In this document: one piece after another, positions 33,992 to 41,615 of the stretch
Position numbering within the stretch: position 1 is the stretch's first letter
How the letters are laid out: every line of letters begins with the position of its first letter
From: Sphingobacteriaceae bacterium
GTDB taxonomy: Bacteria; Bacteroidota; Bacteroidia; UBA7662
DNA length: 64,000 nucleotides
NCBI GenBank assembly: GCA_013824115.1
Contig: PNNG01000017.1
Coordinates: forward strand, 1 to 64,000
Reading direction: 5' to 3'
The notes under the pieces: generated by a model
Seen by the model: the letters and a program-made list of their open reading frames with translations, nothing else
Database searches by the model: none
What the model was told of the DNA's origin: nothing
Translations under genes and position numbers: made by a program

Positions 33992-36616
33992 TTAAAAGCG
34001 GTATTGCACCGAGAAACCAATGGTTCTACCGGTGATGGGGCGAGCACGCACCAAATTCACCTGGTTGTCGGTAATGCCTCCTTCTTCGGCTTCGGTGATA
34101 CCCAAAGCATTAAAAATATTGTTTCCATTAAGTGCAACGGAAATGTTGCCATTCAATTGGTAACGAACATATCCGTTCACAAAGGTGTAACCAGGCATCA
34201 CAAGCACATTGTTGTCTTGCGTAAAGGCGCGCGACTGGCCAATGATGGTAGCACCTGCGTGCAGATTTTTCATTATTTGGTAGTTGGGAGCCACAAAGAA
34301 CATCACACCAGGTTGGCGGCGTGGCATATTGCCCCAGTTGGCGGTATCGGCACCGCCGCTGATTTCGGCATTGGTGAAGGTGGCACCGGCACGTACATCG
34401 AGCTTACCAAACTGGGCAGCACCTTCGAGTTCAAGGCCAAATGCGCGGTAGTTGTTGTCGATGATGCGTTGGGTAGTGAGCTCAAATCCACCCGCCTCGG
34501 TAGTGGCCGCATAAAAAGCGGTAGCAAACAAGGCGAAATTTTTGAAATTGGCTTTGTATCCCAATTCAGCCTGGTCGATCATGTCTACTGCATTCAAGGC
34601 TACACCACCTGTGTAAGGCAAGTTTTGGAACAAAATGCGATCTGCTTTCGCCGAACCACCGCGGCTGTAGCGGCCAAATACTGCTGCTTGATCGTTGAGT
34701 TTGTAGTTTAAACCAGCTGAATACGACAAATAAGCGTATTCATAGGCTACTGGTGTACGCTTTTCATGGTCGACATAGGCTACCGACTGCTCCCAGGGAC
34801 TGATAGTACCATCGTTATTCACGTCGGATGGACGGTTGGAACCACCGGCAAAAGAGCCATACACGCTTCCCATATCGTAACGTGCCGAAACATCGGCGAA
34901 CAAGCGATTAGCCATTACCCAGCTAGCCGAAACGTAAGGAGAAGACGTATTGTGCTGGGTGTTGTACGAGCGGTGCAAATTGCCCCAGGCCGGCGTGCCA
35001 TAAGCGTACAAGCCATTGGTGCTGAAGGCAGCTCCGGTTGAATCGAATACATTGACCATGCGGGCACCGTTGCCATTCACTTCCATGAGGTAGCTGTTCC
35101 ACAGCCACGACATATCGATGTTTTGCTGCGAACGGAAGTAACCCAAGGTGAGGTCAACACCTTTTACATTCTTCTTGAGTTTGAAGTCGTTCACAAACAA
35201 ATTGAAATTGTTGAGTTCGGTATCGAAAAGGTGCATGCGCATGAGCAGGTTGTTGCCGGCGTTTCCGCTACCAAAGGCGGTACCGTCGGCGTAGCGCAAG
35301 GTAGCGCCTGCACCGGCAATGCTTTGCGCAATGGTGCCGGGATTCCCAAATTCGGCAGGGAAAGGCGATACAAAGCGGCCGCTGTTGAACGACATACGGG
35401 TGCGGTTTTCGAGGCTCCAACCCTCGCCAATTTCGGTTGCAAATTCAGAGCCGATAGATGTCGACTGTGGATTCATGCCGTGCATGAGGTTGCTGGTGCG
35501 CAAGTCGCCAGCCACCCCGGTACCCAGGTTGTTAGTGAGGAAAGGCGATTGCAGGGCGCCACGACGGGCGTCGAAACCGGCTACCGATTCCCAAACCGGA
35601 TTGGCAGCGGTGCCGCTTACCTGCATGGGCATGGGCATATAGGCCGGTGTGCGGTCGTTCAAGTACTTCAAATATACCCTTGCATAACCGCTGTTGAAGC
35701 GCTTGGTGAGGTTGGCCTTGAACTGTCCGCCCTGGTTGGCATCAAAGCCCGTGGTACGCATGCCTTCGCCCTGGCGGATGAAGCCGCCCATGTGAAAACT
35801 CACACTTTCGTTGAGCGGTGCACCGTACTCAAAGTCGGTTCGGAACTGGTCGAAGTTCAAGCCATAAGAAGTCATGACACTGCCGCCAGCTATACCACCA
35901 GTTTTGCTGATGAGGTTGATGATACCTGCAGGTGAGTTGGTAGCCATCGTGGAGGCCGATCCACCGCGGATGGCTTCAATGCGTTGGATGGTTTGGTCGG
36001 CACGCAAAAAGATATCGGCTGTGGCAAAAGCAATGTCGCCAAACTGCAAAATGGGCAAACCATCTTCCTGCAGTTGGAGGTACTTAGAACCACCCGATGA
36101 AATGGGCACACCACGCACAGCAATGTTGGTGTTGCCTTCACCCGCCGAGGCTTCTGAACGCACACCTGGAATGGTACGGAACAATTCAGCGGTGTTGCTC
36201 GGATTTTGGTTGGTGATGGTGGCGGTGTTGATGGTGGTCATCGACACGCTGCTTTCGAGCTTCGATACCTTGTTCGATACCCCGGTAACTACCACGTCTT
36301 TGAGGCTAAGCACGTCGCGCTTGAGGGTAAAGTCAACCACGAGCAAAGCGCCCTTTACGGTTACCGTTTGGCTTACCGACTCATAGCCAATTTGAGAGGC
36401 CTTGAGTTTGTAGTCGCCAGCCGGGAGGTCGGCAATTTCGTAGCGGCCATCTACATCGGCCACAGCACCCCGCGATGTGCCTTCTACTTGTACGGTGGCA
36501 TACATCAAAGGTGCTCCGCTGTCATCCGATAGCTTTCCCTTGATGGAGCCTTGGCCAAATACCACTGCCGGGAGGAGCAGCAAGACCAGACTTTTGAAAA
36601 AAGTAAACAGTTTCAT
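33992..36616 (-). CDS. TonB-dependent receptor with carboxypeptidase-like N-terminal domain
   Basis: An 874-residue outer-membrane receptor for energised uptake of a sugar. Signal peptide MKLFTFFKSLVLLLLPAVVFG; then a CarboxypepD_reg-like domain (about 22-100, SIKGKLSDDSGAPLMYATVQVEGTSRGAVADVDGRYEI); a plug domain (SVSMTTINTATITNQNPSNTAELFRTIPGVR, IEAIRGGSASTMATNSPAGIINLI); a 22-strand barrel; and a C-terminal VRARPITGRTIGFSVQYRF ending in Phe. No SusD homologue follows, so it is not a classical SusCD pair but a TBDT-type carbohydrate receptor. First gene of the sugar operon, divergent from LacI. Confidence 0.9.
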   Translation of the reverse strand: MKLFTFFKSLVLLLLPAVVFGQGSIKGKLSDDSGAPLMYATVQVEGTSRGAVADVDGRYEIADLPAGDYKLKASQIGYESVSQTVTVKGALLVVDFTLKRDVLSLKDVVVTGVSNKVSKLESSVSMTTINTATITNQNPSNTAELFRTIPGVRSEASAGEGNTNIAVRGVPISSGGSKYLQLQEDGLPILQFGDIAFATADIFLRADQTIQRIEAIRGGSASTMATNSPAGIINLISKTGGIAGGSVMTSYGLNFDQFRTDFEYGAPLNESVSFHMGGFIRQGEGMRTTGFDANQGGQFKANLTKRFNSGYARVYLKYLNDRTPAYMPMPMQVSGTAANPVWESVAGFDARRGALQSPFLTNNLGTGVAGDLRTSNLMHGMNPQSTSIGSEFATEIGEGWSLENRTRMSFNSGRFVSPFPAEFGNPGTIAQSIAGAGATLRYADGTAFGSGNAGNNLLMRMHLFDTELNNFNLFVNDFKLKKNVKGVDLTLGYFRSQQNIDMSWLWNSYLMEVNGNGARMVNVFDSTGAAFSTNGLYAYGTPAWGNLHRSYNTQHNTSSPYVSASWVMANRLFADVSARYDMGSVYGSFAGGSNRPSDVNNDGTISPWEQSVAYVDHEKRTPVAYEYAYLSYSAGLNYKLNDQAAVFGRYSRGGSAKADRILFQNLPYTGGVALNAVDMIDQAELGYKANFKNFALFATAFYAATTEAGGFELTTQRIIDNNYRAFGLELEGAAQFGKLDVRAGATFTNAEISGGADTANWGNMPRRQPGVMFFVAPNYQIMKNLHAGATIIGQSRAFTQDNNVLVMPGYTFVNGYVRYQLNGNISVALNGNNIFNALGITEAEEGGITDNQVNLVRARPITGRTIGFSVQYRF

Positions 36617-36618
36617 AC

Positions 36619-36626
36619 AAACGTTT
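36619..36626. promoter_or_regulatory. LacI-type operator core in the receptor 5' leader
   Basis: AAACGTTT palindrome with CA flank (ACAAACGTTTTT context), 2 nt upstream of the receptor ATG; it matches the central part of LacI/PurR-type operators. Confidence 0.4.
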
Positions 36627-36642
36627 TTAGGTTTTAGTGCTC

Positions 36643-36650
36643 CAAATCTA
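36643..36650 (-). promoter_or_regulatory. -7 box of the sugar-uptake operon
   Basis: Minus-strand TAGATTTG, perfect TAnnTTTG, about 26 nt upstream of the receptor ATG. Confidence 0.5.
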
Positions 36651-36700
36651 TCGGGCTGATTCACTAAAAAAAGGGATGTCGCAATGACACACTTTCCACA

Positions 36701-36723
36701 ATCGTTTGCGGAATCGTTTGCGG
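36701..36723. promoter_or_regulatory. Tandem LacI-type operator half sites
   Basis: ATCGTTTGCGG occurs twice, at 36701-36711 and 36713-36723. The complement reads CCGCAAACGAT, close to the CGCAAACG half of LacI-family operators. Confidence 0.5.
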
Positions 36724-36827
36724 TGGAAAAGTAATTGAATTTTTTTCAAAATTCGGGTCTGGTATTTCGATTTGCAGCTTTCTCAGGAGTGGGATGTGCT
36801 GGTAAAAGGAGTGTCCTCTGGTTTTTC

Positions 36828-36840
36828 CGCAAACATTGCG
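36828..36840. promoter_or_regulatory. Inverted repeat operator near lacI-type gene
   Basis: CGCAAACATTGCG, a perfect CGCAA-N3-TTGCG inverted repeat 22 nt before the regulator ATG. It shares the CGCAAAC core with the tandem sites and may mediate autoregulation. Confidence 0.5.
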
Positions 36841-36862
36841 ATATTTCCATCGAAATTTCGGC

Positions 36863-37864
36863 ATGCAAAAGCGAACTACCATCAAAGATCTGTCGCGCAT
36901 ACTGGGTGTGAGCCCCTCTACGGTTTCGCGCGCCCTGCACGATCATCCCGACATAGGAAAGGCCCTCAAGCAAAAAGTTCGCGAGCTGGCAACCGCCTTG
37001 CATTATTATCCCAATGCCATGGCTTCGCAATTGCGGCAAAGCGACAATAAAACCCTGGCACTCATCATCCCTGAAATTACCATGTTCTTTTTTCCTTCGG
37101 TCATCGAAGGCATTACCCAAAAAGTACGTGAACATGGCTATCAATTGATGGTGCTACAATCGCACGAAAACCTACAACAAGAAATTGAAAACATCAAGAC
37201 TTGCATTAATCTCCGGGTAAACGGTATCATGATTTCGTTGTGCCGCGACACCCATCAGCTAGATCACCTGAAAGAGGCTGCCGAGATGGGCATTTCCATT
37301 GTAATTTTCGACAAGACGGTGCCGAATAATCGCTTTCCTTTTGTAGGAATCGACGATAAAAATGCTTCACAAAAGGCGGTAAGCTGGTTGACCTTTCAAG
37401 GCTGCACCAAACTATTGGGCATTTTTGGGCATCCCCACATGAGTATTTCTAATCAAAGGCGCGAAGGCTTTGAAACGGCCTGCATGCAATTGCTGCCTAC
37501 CGGCGGTGCCTTTAAGAGCGTGCATGCCCTCAATCAGGCCGATGCTGCGCACCAACTACATGCACTTTGGTCGCAGTTTGAGCCCGATGGCATTTTTTGC
37601 ATGAGCGATGAAGTGCTGGCTGGCGTAATGCCTACTCTCAGTAAAATAGCAGATAATCAGGCAAAAAGCAGTAAAGTAATAGGCATTTCCGATGGTAAAC
37701 TGCCCTTTTTGTTTCACGAGTCGTTGCACTTTTTGCATCACGATGGCTTTAAAATAGGTACGGCAACCGCGCAATGTTTGCTCAATGGGCTGCAAATGGG
37801 GGGCAAGTCAATCGATGTGCCAGTGATCATCCAAGAAACTCCTATTGTGGGCAACCGGCAATGA
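36863..37864 (+). CDS. LacI-family transcriptional regulator
   Basis: A 333-residue regulator. The N-terminal HTH and hinge are typical (TTIKDLSRILGVSPSTVSRALHDHPDIG, about 5-31; HYYPNAMASQLR hinge helix), followed by a periplasmic-binding-like effector domain (TLALIIPEITMFFFPSVIEGI, VIFDKTVPNNRFPFVGIDD, GIFGHPHMSISNQRREGFETA). It is transcribed divergently from the receptor-hydrolase-kinase-transporter operon and surely controls it, with a sugar as ligand. Start ATG 36863; an in-frame TTG nine codons upstream would start inside the operator region. Confidence 0.92.
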   Translation: MQKRTTIKDLSRILGVSPSTVSRALHDHPDIGKALKQKVRELATALHYYPNAMASQLRQSDNKTLALIIPEITMFFFPSVIEGITQKVREHGYQLMVLQSHENLQQEIENIKTCINLRVNGIMISLCRDTHQLDHLKEAAEMGISIVIFDKTVPNNRFPFVGIDDKNASQKAVSWLTFQGCTKLLGIFGHPHMSISNQRREGFETACMQLLPTGGAFKSVHALNQADAAHQLHALWSQFEPDGIFCMSDEVLAGVMPTLSKIADNQAKSSKVIGISDGKLPFLFHESLHFLHHDGFKIGTATAQCLLNGLQMGGKSIDVPVIIQETPIVGNRQ

Positions 37865-37890
37865 GGCTTTGACAGCCGGTATTTTCATGC

Positions 37891-37898
37891 GACCTTTG
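37891..37898 (+). promoter_or_regulatory. -7 box candidate of ridA
   Basis: GACCTTTG (first base differs from TAnnTTTG) ends 5 nt before the ATG at 37904. Confidence 0.35.
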
Positions 37899-37903
37899 CC
37901 CTT

Positions 37904-38344
37904 ATGAGCAGCATTTCAACTGGCAGTGCCCCCAATCCGGTGGGCCTTTATCCGCATGCACGCCGTGTAGGCAATCTCTTGTTTTTGTCGGGCATTGGCC
38001 CCCGTGCCGCCGGCACCGACGCCCATAATCCGCAGGTACCGGGCTTACAGCTCGACAAAAACGGCAATTTCGAGGCTTTCGACTTTGAGGCCCAGGTACA
38101 TCAGGTATTGGCCAATGTAAAGGCAGTTTTAGAAGCCAGCGGCGCCCGCATGGAAGATCTGGTAGACATCACCGTATTTCTTACCGATATGCAGCGCGAT
38201 TTCAAAACCTTCAACCGGGTGTATGCCGAATATTTCCGCGACATGGATCCCAAGCCTTGCCGCACTACGGTAGAAGTGGGCGCTTTACCTACGGCCATTG
38301 CCATTGAATTGAAGTGTATGGCTGTAATCCCCAACGGCCAATGA
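37904..38344 (+). CDS. ridA: RidA/YjgF-family deaminase
   Basis: A 146-residue member of the RidA family, which hydrolyses reactive enamine/imine intermediates released by PLP enzymes. The sequence has NLLFLSGIGPRAAG, VLEASGARMEDLVDITVFLTDMQRDFKTFNRVYAEYF and PCRTTVEVGALPTAIAIELKCMAV, with the active-site Arg in PCRTTVEV. A few members act as 2-aminomuconate deaminases in tryptophan breakdown; a tryptophan dioxygenase lies 10 kb away, but no linkage is shown. It overlaps the following small gene (ATGA). Confidence 0.9.
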   Translation: MSSISTGSAPNPVGLYPHARRVGNLLFLSGIGPRAAGTDAHNPQVPGLQLDKNGNFEAFDFEAQVHQVLANVKAVLEASGARMEDLVDITVFLTDMQRDFKTFNRVYAEYFRDMDPKPCRTTVEVGALPTAIAIELKCMAVIPNGQ

Positions 38345-38541
38345 GCGCGCCTCAAACGCCTGCAGCGCAAAACACTTTGCTGCATTTTGTGTTGGGACTG
38401 GCACTGGGTGGAGGTTTGGTAGCCGGCATGCAAGCCCGCTTGTGGTGGCTCGAGCTGTTGTGTTTGGCCGGTGTGCTTTTGTACGTTTTTTTGAGAGCGG
38501 GTTTTACGCGGACCTTGAAAAACAGACAACAGAGAAAGTAA
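38341..38541 (+). CDS. Small membrane protein, 66 residues
   Basis: Start ATG 38341 overlaps the ridA stop by 4 nt. After a short polar N-terminus (MSAPQTPAAQ) there are two hydrophobic segments (LLHFVLGLALGGGLVAGM and LWWLELLCLAGVLLYVFL) and a basic tail (RTLKNRQQRK), which by the positive-inside rule points to a cytoplasmic C-terminus. No family recognised. Translational coupling with ridA supports that it is real. Confidence 0.6.
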   Translation: MSAPQTPAAQNTLLHFVLGLALGGGLVAGMQARLWWLELLCLAGVLLYVFLRAGFTRTLKNRQQRK

Positions 38542-39012
38542 TTATTCCTTTTTTCCCTTTCTTAACCAAACAGTAAGCACTTGCTTGTCGCCTTTCCGGG
38601 TTTCAAAATAGGAAGGACGGTAGGCCCCGGGTACTGCAAAGCAAGCTTCAAGGGTATCGCCTTTGAGGCGGTAAATGCCATTGCGTTTTAGTCCATGGTC
38701 TTCTACGCCATCTACCCAAATGTCGAGGTGGCGTGGGTAAAAATCGTCTTGCACCAAATAGCGGCCGTGGTACATTTCGTCGTTCCGCACCCTAAAAATG
38801 CTGAAGATACTGTCGTGCATGGTAAGATGCACCCCGTGGGCTTGTTCGTCGGGATAAACCACCCCATCAGCTTCGGTATGTAGTAGGTCCCATTCGCCGC
38901 TCAAATCAACTGGCTTGGGACGGTTTAAATCGCAACCACCCAGCAAGCCGAAAAGCGAAACAAGGAATATTAATGCTGAAAAAGACTTAAGGCGGGTTTC
39001 TAGAAAGGGCAT
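38542..39012 (-). CDS. Lipocalin-like lipoprotein (TIGR03067-like)
   Basis: A 156-residue protein with signal peptide and lipobox FGLLGGC (Cys 27), so SPII-anchored. The mature domain starts DLSGEWDLLHTEADGVVYPDEQAHGVHLTMHDSIFSI, and has HLDIWVDGVEDHGLKRNGIYRLKGDTLEACF: the W-opening, small-molecule barrel-like layout of TIGR03067 domain proteins. Its stop abuts the end of the convergent small membrane gene without overlap. Function unknown. Confidence 0.65.
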   Translation of the reverse strand: MPFLETRLKSFSALIFLVSLFGLLGGCDLNRPKPVDLSGEWDLLHTEADGVVYPDEQAHGVHLTMHDSIFSIFRVRNDEMYHGRYLVQDDFYPRHLDIWVDGVEDHGLKRNGIYRLKGDTLEACFAVPGAYRPSYFETRKGDKQVLTVWLRKGKKE

Positions 39013-39081
39013 GTATTCTAAACCGAAGTGAAAAGCATTGGGTTCAGGAAATGCAAATAAAGCATTTCGGGTGTAAAAACA

Positions 39082-39109
39082 AAAATGCCCGGTCTAAACC
39101 GGGCATTTT
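39082..39109. terminator. Strong bidirectional-looking terminator
   Basis: A 12-bp perfect stem AAAATGCCCGGT/ACCGGGCATTTT with loop CTAA. On the minus strand it ends the 39129-39920 lipoprotein transcript; its position 70 bp upstream of the next minus-strand gene insulates the two. Confidence 0.85.
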
Positions 39110-39128
39110 AAGTGGCAGTCTATTTCTT

Positions 39129-39920
39129 TTAAGGTAAGGTAATGGTACGCGTAGTGCCATTCATGGTTACGGTGGCTTGATTGTCGCAGGTTCCGTTGCC
39201 ATAATCGATGGTGCGTGTTCCACGATTGCCCTGTGTGGTAGTCATTACACCGCTTACCAACCAATTGCAGCTGCCTTCGCGACGCAAAGGAGTAGTGATG
39301 GTTTGGCTGTTCGTAATGCCGTTGCGGGTCATGCTACTGCTGCCCGAAATGAGGAATACATCGTCGGTGCGAACTCCGGGTGTAGCATAGCCGGCTATCA
39401 TTTCGATGGTGCGGTTGGCAGTACGGTTGCTGCTTACGTTGGCAGGCGTGGTAATGGTAATGGTGCTGTTGCGGGTAATGAGCGGATTGCTGCCATTGAG
39501 CGAAAAGCTGCCTGAAATGCTGCCTGTAACGGCATTGTCGTTCACAAAATAGTTGGTGAAAGCTACGCTAAAGCTGCTTCCAGCAGTGCGGCGGTTGCCG
39601 GAGTAGCTGATTACTACTACACCGCGGCGCATGCGGCCATCGCTGCACAAACAATTGGTAGTGCCATAATCGATGGTGATGGTGCGTGGAGTGGTGGTGG
39701 TGTCGCGTACTACTGTAGCGCAAGGGGCGAGGGGGAAACTTTCGGGACTATCGTCGATGAATGTTTCGTCCAACATGTTTTCATCAACACTGAGGAGCGT
39801 TTCAAACTGGGCCAATTCAGTGGTGCGGTTTTGTTCGTCGGTAGTTTCTACCTGATTGTCTTTTTGGCACGACACGGCAAATATGCCAATGCCCAAGCCG
39901 AGGAGAAGTAACTTTTTCAT
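39129..39920 (-). CDS. Hypothetical Ser/Thr/Asn-rich lipoprotein
   Basis: A 263-residue protein with MKKLLLLGLGIGIFAVSC (lipobox VSC, Cys 18). After an acidic, Thr-rich linker the mature region is dominated by beta strands and Thr, Asn and Arg (RTITIDYGTTNCLCSDGRMRRGVVVISYSG; ITRNSTITITTPANVSSNRTANRTIEM; a GTRTIDYGNGTCDNQATVT copy near the end). The motif (R)TI-(T)IDYGxxxC recurs at both ends, suggesting two related domains. No family recognised. It shares an ECF-like upstream element with the Spy-like gene at 43545. Confidence 0.65.
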   Translation of the reverse strand: MKKLLLLGLGIGIFAVSCQKDNQVETTDEQNRTTELAQFETLLSVDENMLDETFIDDSPESFPLAPCATVVRDTTTTPRTITIDYGTTNCLCSDGRMRRGVVVISYSGNRRTAGSSFSVAFTNYFVNDNAVTGSISGSFSLNGSNPLITRNSTITITTPANVSSNRTANRTIEMIAGYATPGVRTDDVFLISGSSSMTRNGITNSQTITTPLRREGSCNWLVSGVMTTTQGNRGTRTIDYGNGTCDNQATVTMNGTTRTITLP

Positions 39921-39941
39921 TTCTAGTGGATGGTTAACTCC

Positions 39942-39972
39942 GCTCTGACCCAAAAATGCACGCGGGGTTTAA
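39942..39972 (-). promoter_or_regulatory. ECF-like promoter, copy A
   Basis: Minus strand: TTAAACCC (39972-39965), a 14-nt spacer, GGTCAGAGC (39950-39942), then 21 nt to the lipoprotein ATG. Identical boxes and spacer length occur at 43962-43992, so the pair is unlikely to be chance. Confidence 0.55.
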
Positions 39973-40109
39973 GTCACGCGCAATAATTTCTTTCTTAGGT
40001 CATTAGCGAATGCCGAAGTTATTGAATTCAGCCGAAAGCTGTTGGCTTCGCTTTAAATATTTCGGCAAGATGAAATTCAAAATAATAGAAGTGCGACTTC
40101 TTTGAGGTA

Positions 40110-41615
40110 TCAGGAAACGATTCGCCGCACATAGGTTTTGGCAGCAAGGGCATGGGTCAGGGTGATTTGCTTTTTACCCAAGCGCAAGCCCACGTTGCCA
40201 GTTTCGGCAGGCATTATTTCAAGCACTTGATTTGGATTGATGCCCAATTGCCACAATTGACGAATGACCTCGGGCAGGTGCTGCTCGGTAAGCAACATGG
40301 CTTGCTCACCAGGCGAAAGCGAACTTAACAAAACCGATTGCTGTCCGGCTTGAGGGATGGGTGAGCCGTGTGGGTCGGTAATGGGGTGGCCCATTTCCTC
40401 CGATAACTCTTGTAAAAAGGGCTCGGGCAAGGTGTGCTCGTATTGTTCGGCTTGTTGGTGAATTTGGCTGGCTTGTAAACCCATGCTTTGAACGAGGTAG
40501 CTTTCCCACATCCGGTGGGCGCGAATGAGTTGGTAACCCCGGCGCAGGCCTTCCGCCGAAAGCTGCACTTCATAACGGTCGGCACGCTCGAGCCATTGGC
40601 GTCTTTTAAGGGGACGCAAATTGCGCAATAAACTGCCAGGCGATTCACCAAGAGCCGCTGCTACCTCTTCGGTGGCACGGTGCCCTGCTTCTTGCTCTTT
40701 CACCAAGGCCTTCAACAAGTCTTCCTGCTGCTGTAAACGGCGGCGGTTTTGCTGGCGGAACCAGCGCACTACCAGTCCTTTTTGCGGCGAAAAGGCCATG
40801 GCCAACAGGTAGAACAGCGTGGCCACCAGGGTCATGGCCGGTCCGGGAGTAGTCTCCCATAAAATGGCTGCCACCAATCCCAAGCTGGCCGACAACATAC
40901 CGGTGGCTGCCGACAACAGCAGCACCACCTTGAGCCGGTTGCTGAGCAGGAGCGCGGTTGCGGCCGGGATAATCAACATGGCCACCACCAGAATCACCCC
41001 AACCGATTGTAAGGAAGCCACCACAGCAAAGCTGAGCAACATCATTAGGAAGTAGTGCAGCAAATGCGAGCGAATGCCAGTGGTTCCGGCTACTACCGAT
41101 TGAAAAGTGGTGACAAAAAAGAAGCGGTAAAAAGCCACCAAACACAACAGGGTATAGGCCATAATGAGCCCTGTGAGCCAAATGTCTTGGTCGCTGATGC
41201 CCAGCACATTGCCGAACAGAAAGTCCTTCATGTCGAGGTGCACCCCTTCTTGCCGGGTAACTGCCGAAATGCCTACAATGCCCAGGGCAAACATGGCCGA
41301 AAATACAATGCCGATGGCGGCGTCGTCCTTGGTTTTTACATGTCGCTGCAGCCAAGTGATGCTTAAAGCGGCTATCAAACCAGCAATAACCGATCCTGTA
41401 AAAAAGGCGAAGATGCTGTGGCCGGCAATCATGAACCCTGCTACAACGCCGGGTAAAATGGCATGCGACAGGGCATCACCAATAAGCGACATATTGCGCA
41501 ACACGATAAATACGCCTAACAGGCCACAAGTAATGCCCACCAATACCGAGGCCAGCAGGGCACGTTGGGCGTAGGCATAGCCAAAAACTTCTTGCAATTG
41601 GTCGATGGCGTTCAT
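40110..41615 (-). CDS. Metal ABC permease fused to a DtxR/MntR-type regulator domain
   Basis: A 501-residue fusion. Residues about 1-285 are an ABC-3 family permease (zinc/manganese type, eight to nine helices, GDALSHAILPGVVAGF loop). Residues about 295-400 are a DtxR-like winged HTH and dimerisation domain: LLKALVKEQEAGHRATEEVAAALGES, then HRMWESYLVQSMGLQASQIHQQAEQYEHTLPEPFLQELSEEMGHPITDPHG, including the metal-binding HxxAExxEH pattern of MntR/DtxR. About 425-490 is a FeoA/SH3-like domain (SSLSPGEQAMLL, GNVGLRLGKKQITLT). It overlaps the upstream binding-protein/ATPase gene by 4 nt. One gene thus supplies both the channel and the metal sensor. Confidence 0.9.
   Translation of the reverse strand: MNAIDQLQEVFGYAYAQRALLASVLVGITCGLLGVFIVLRNMSLIGDALSHAILPGVVAGFMIAGHSIFAFFTGSVIAGLIAALSITWLQRHVKTKDDAAIGIVFSAMFALGIVGISAVTRQEGVHLDMKDFLFGNVLGISDQDIWLTGLIMAYTLLCLVAFYRFFFVTTFQSVVAGTTGIRSHLLHYFLMMLLSFAVVASLQSVGVILVVAMLIIPAATALLLSNRLKVVLLLSAATGMLSASLGLVAAILWETTPGPAMTLVATLFYLLAMAFSPQKGLVVRWFRQQNRRRLQQQEDLLKALVKEQEAGHRATEEVAAALGESPGSLLRNLRPLKRRQWLERADRYEVQLSAEGLRRGYQLIRAHRMWESYLVQSMGLQASQIHQQAEQYEHTLPEPFLQELSEEMGHPITDPHGSPIPQAGQQSVLLSSLSPGEQAMLLTEQHLPEVIRQLWQLGINPNQVLEIMPAETGNVGLRLGKKQITLTHALAAKTYVRRIVS

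Noticed and set aside
33992..36616. SusC of a SusCD pair
   Set aside because: No SusD-like lipoprotein follows and the neighbours are a hydrolase, kinase and MFS transporter.
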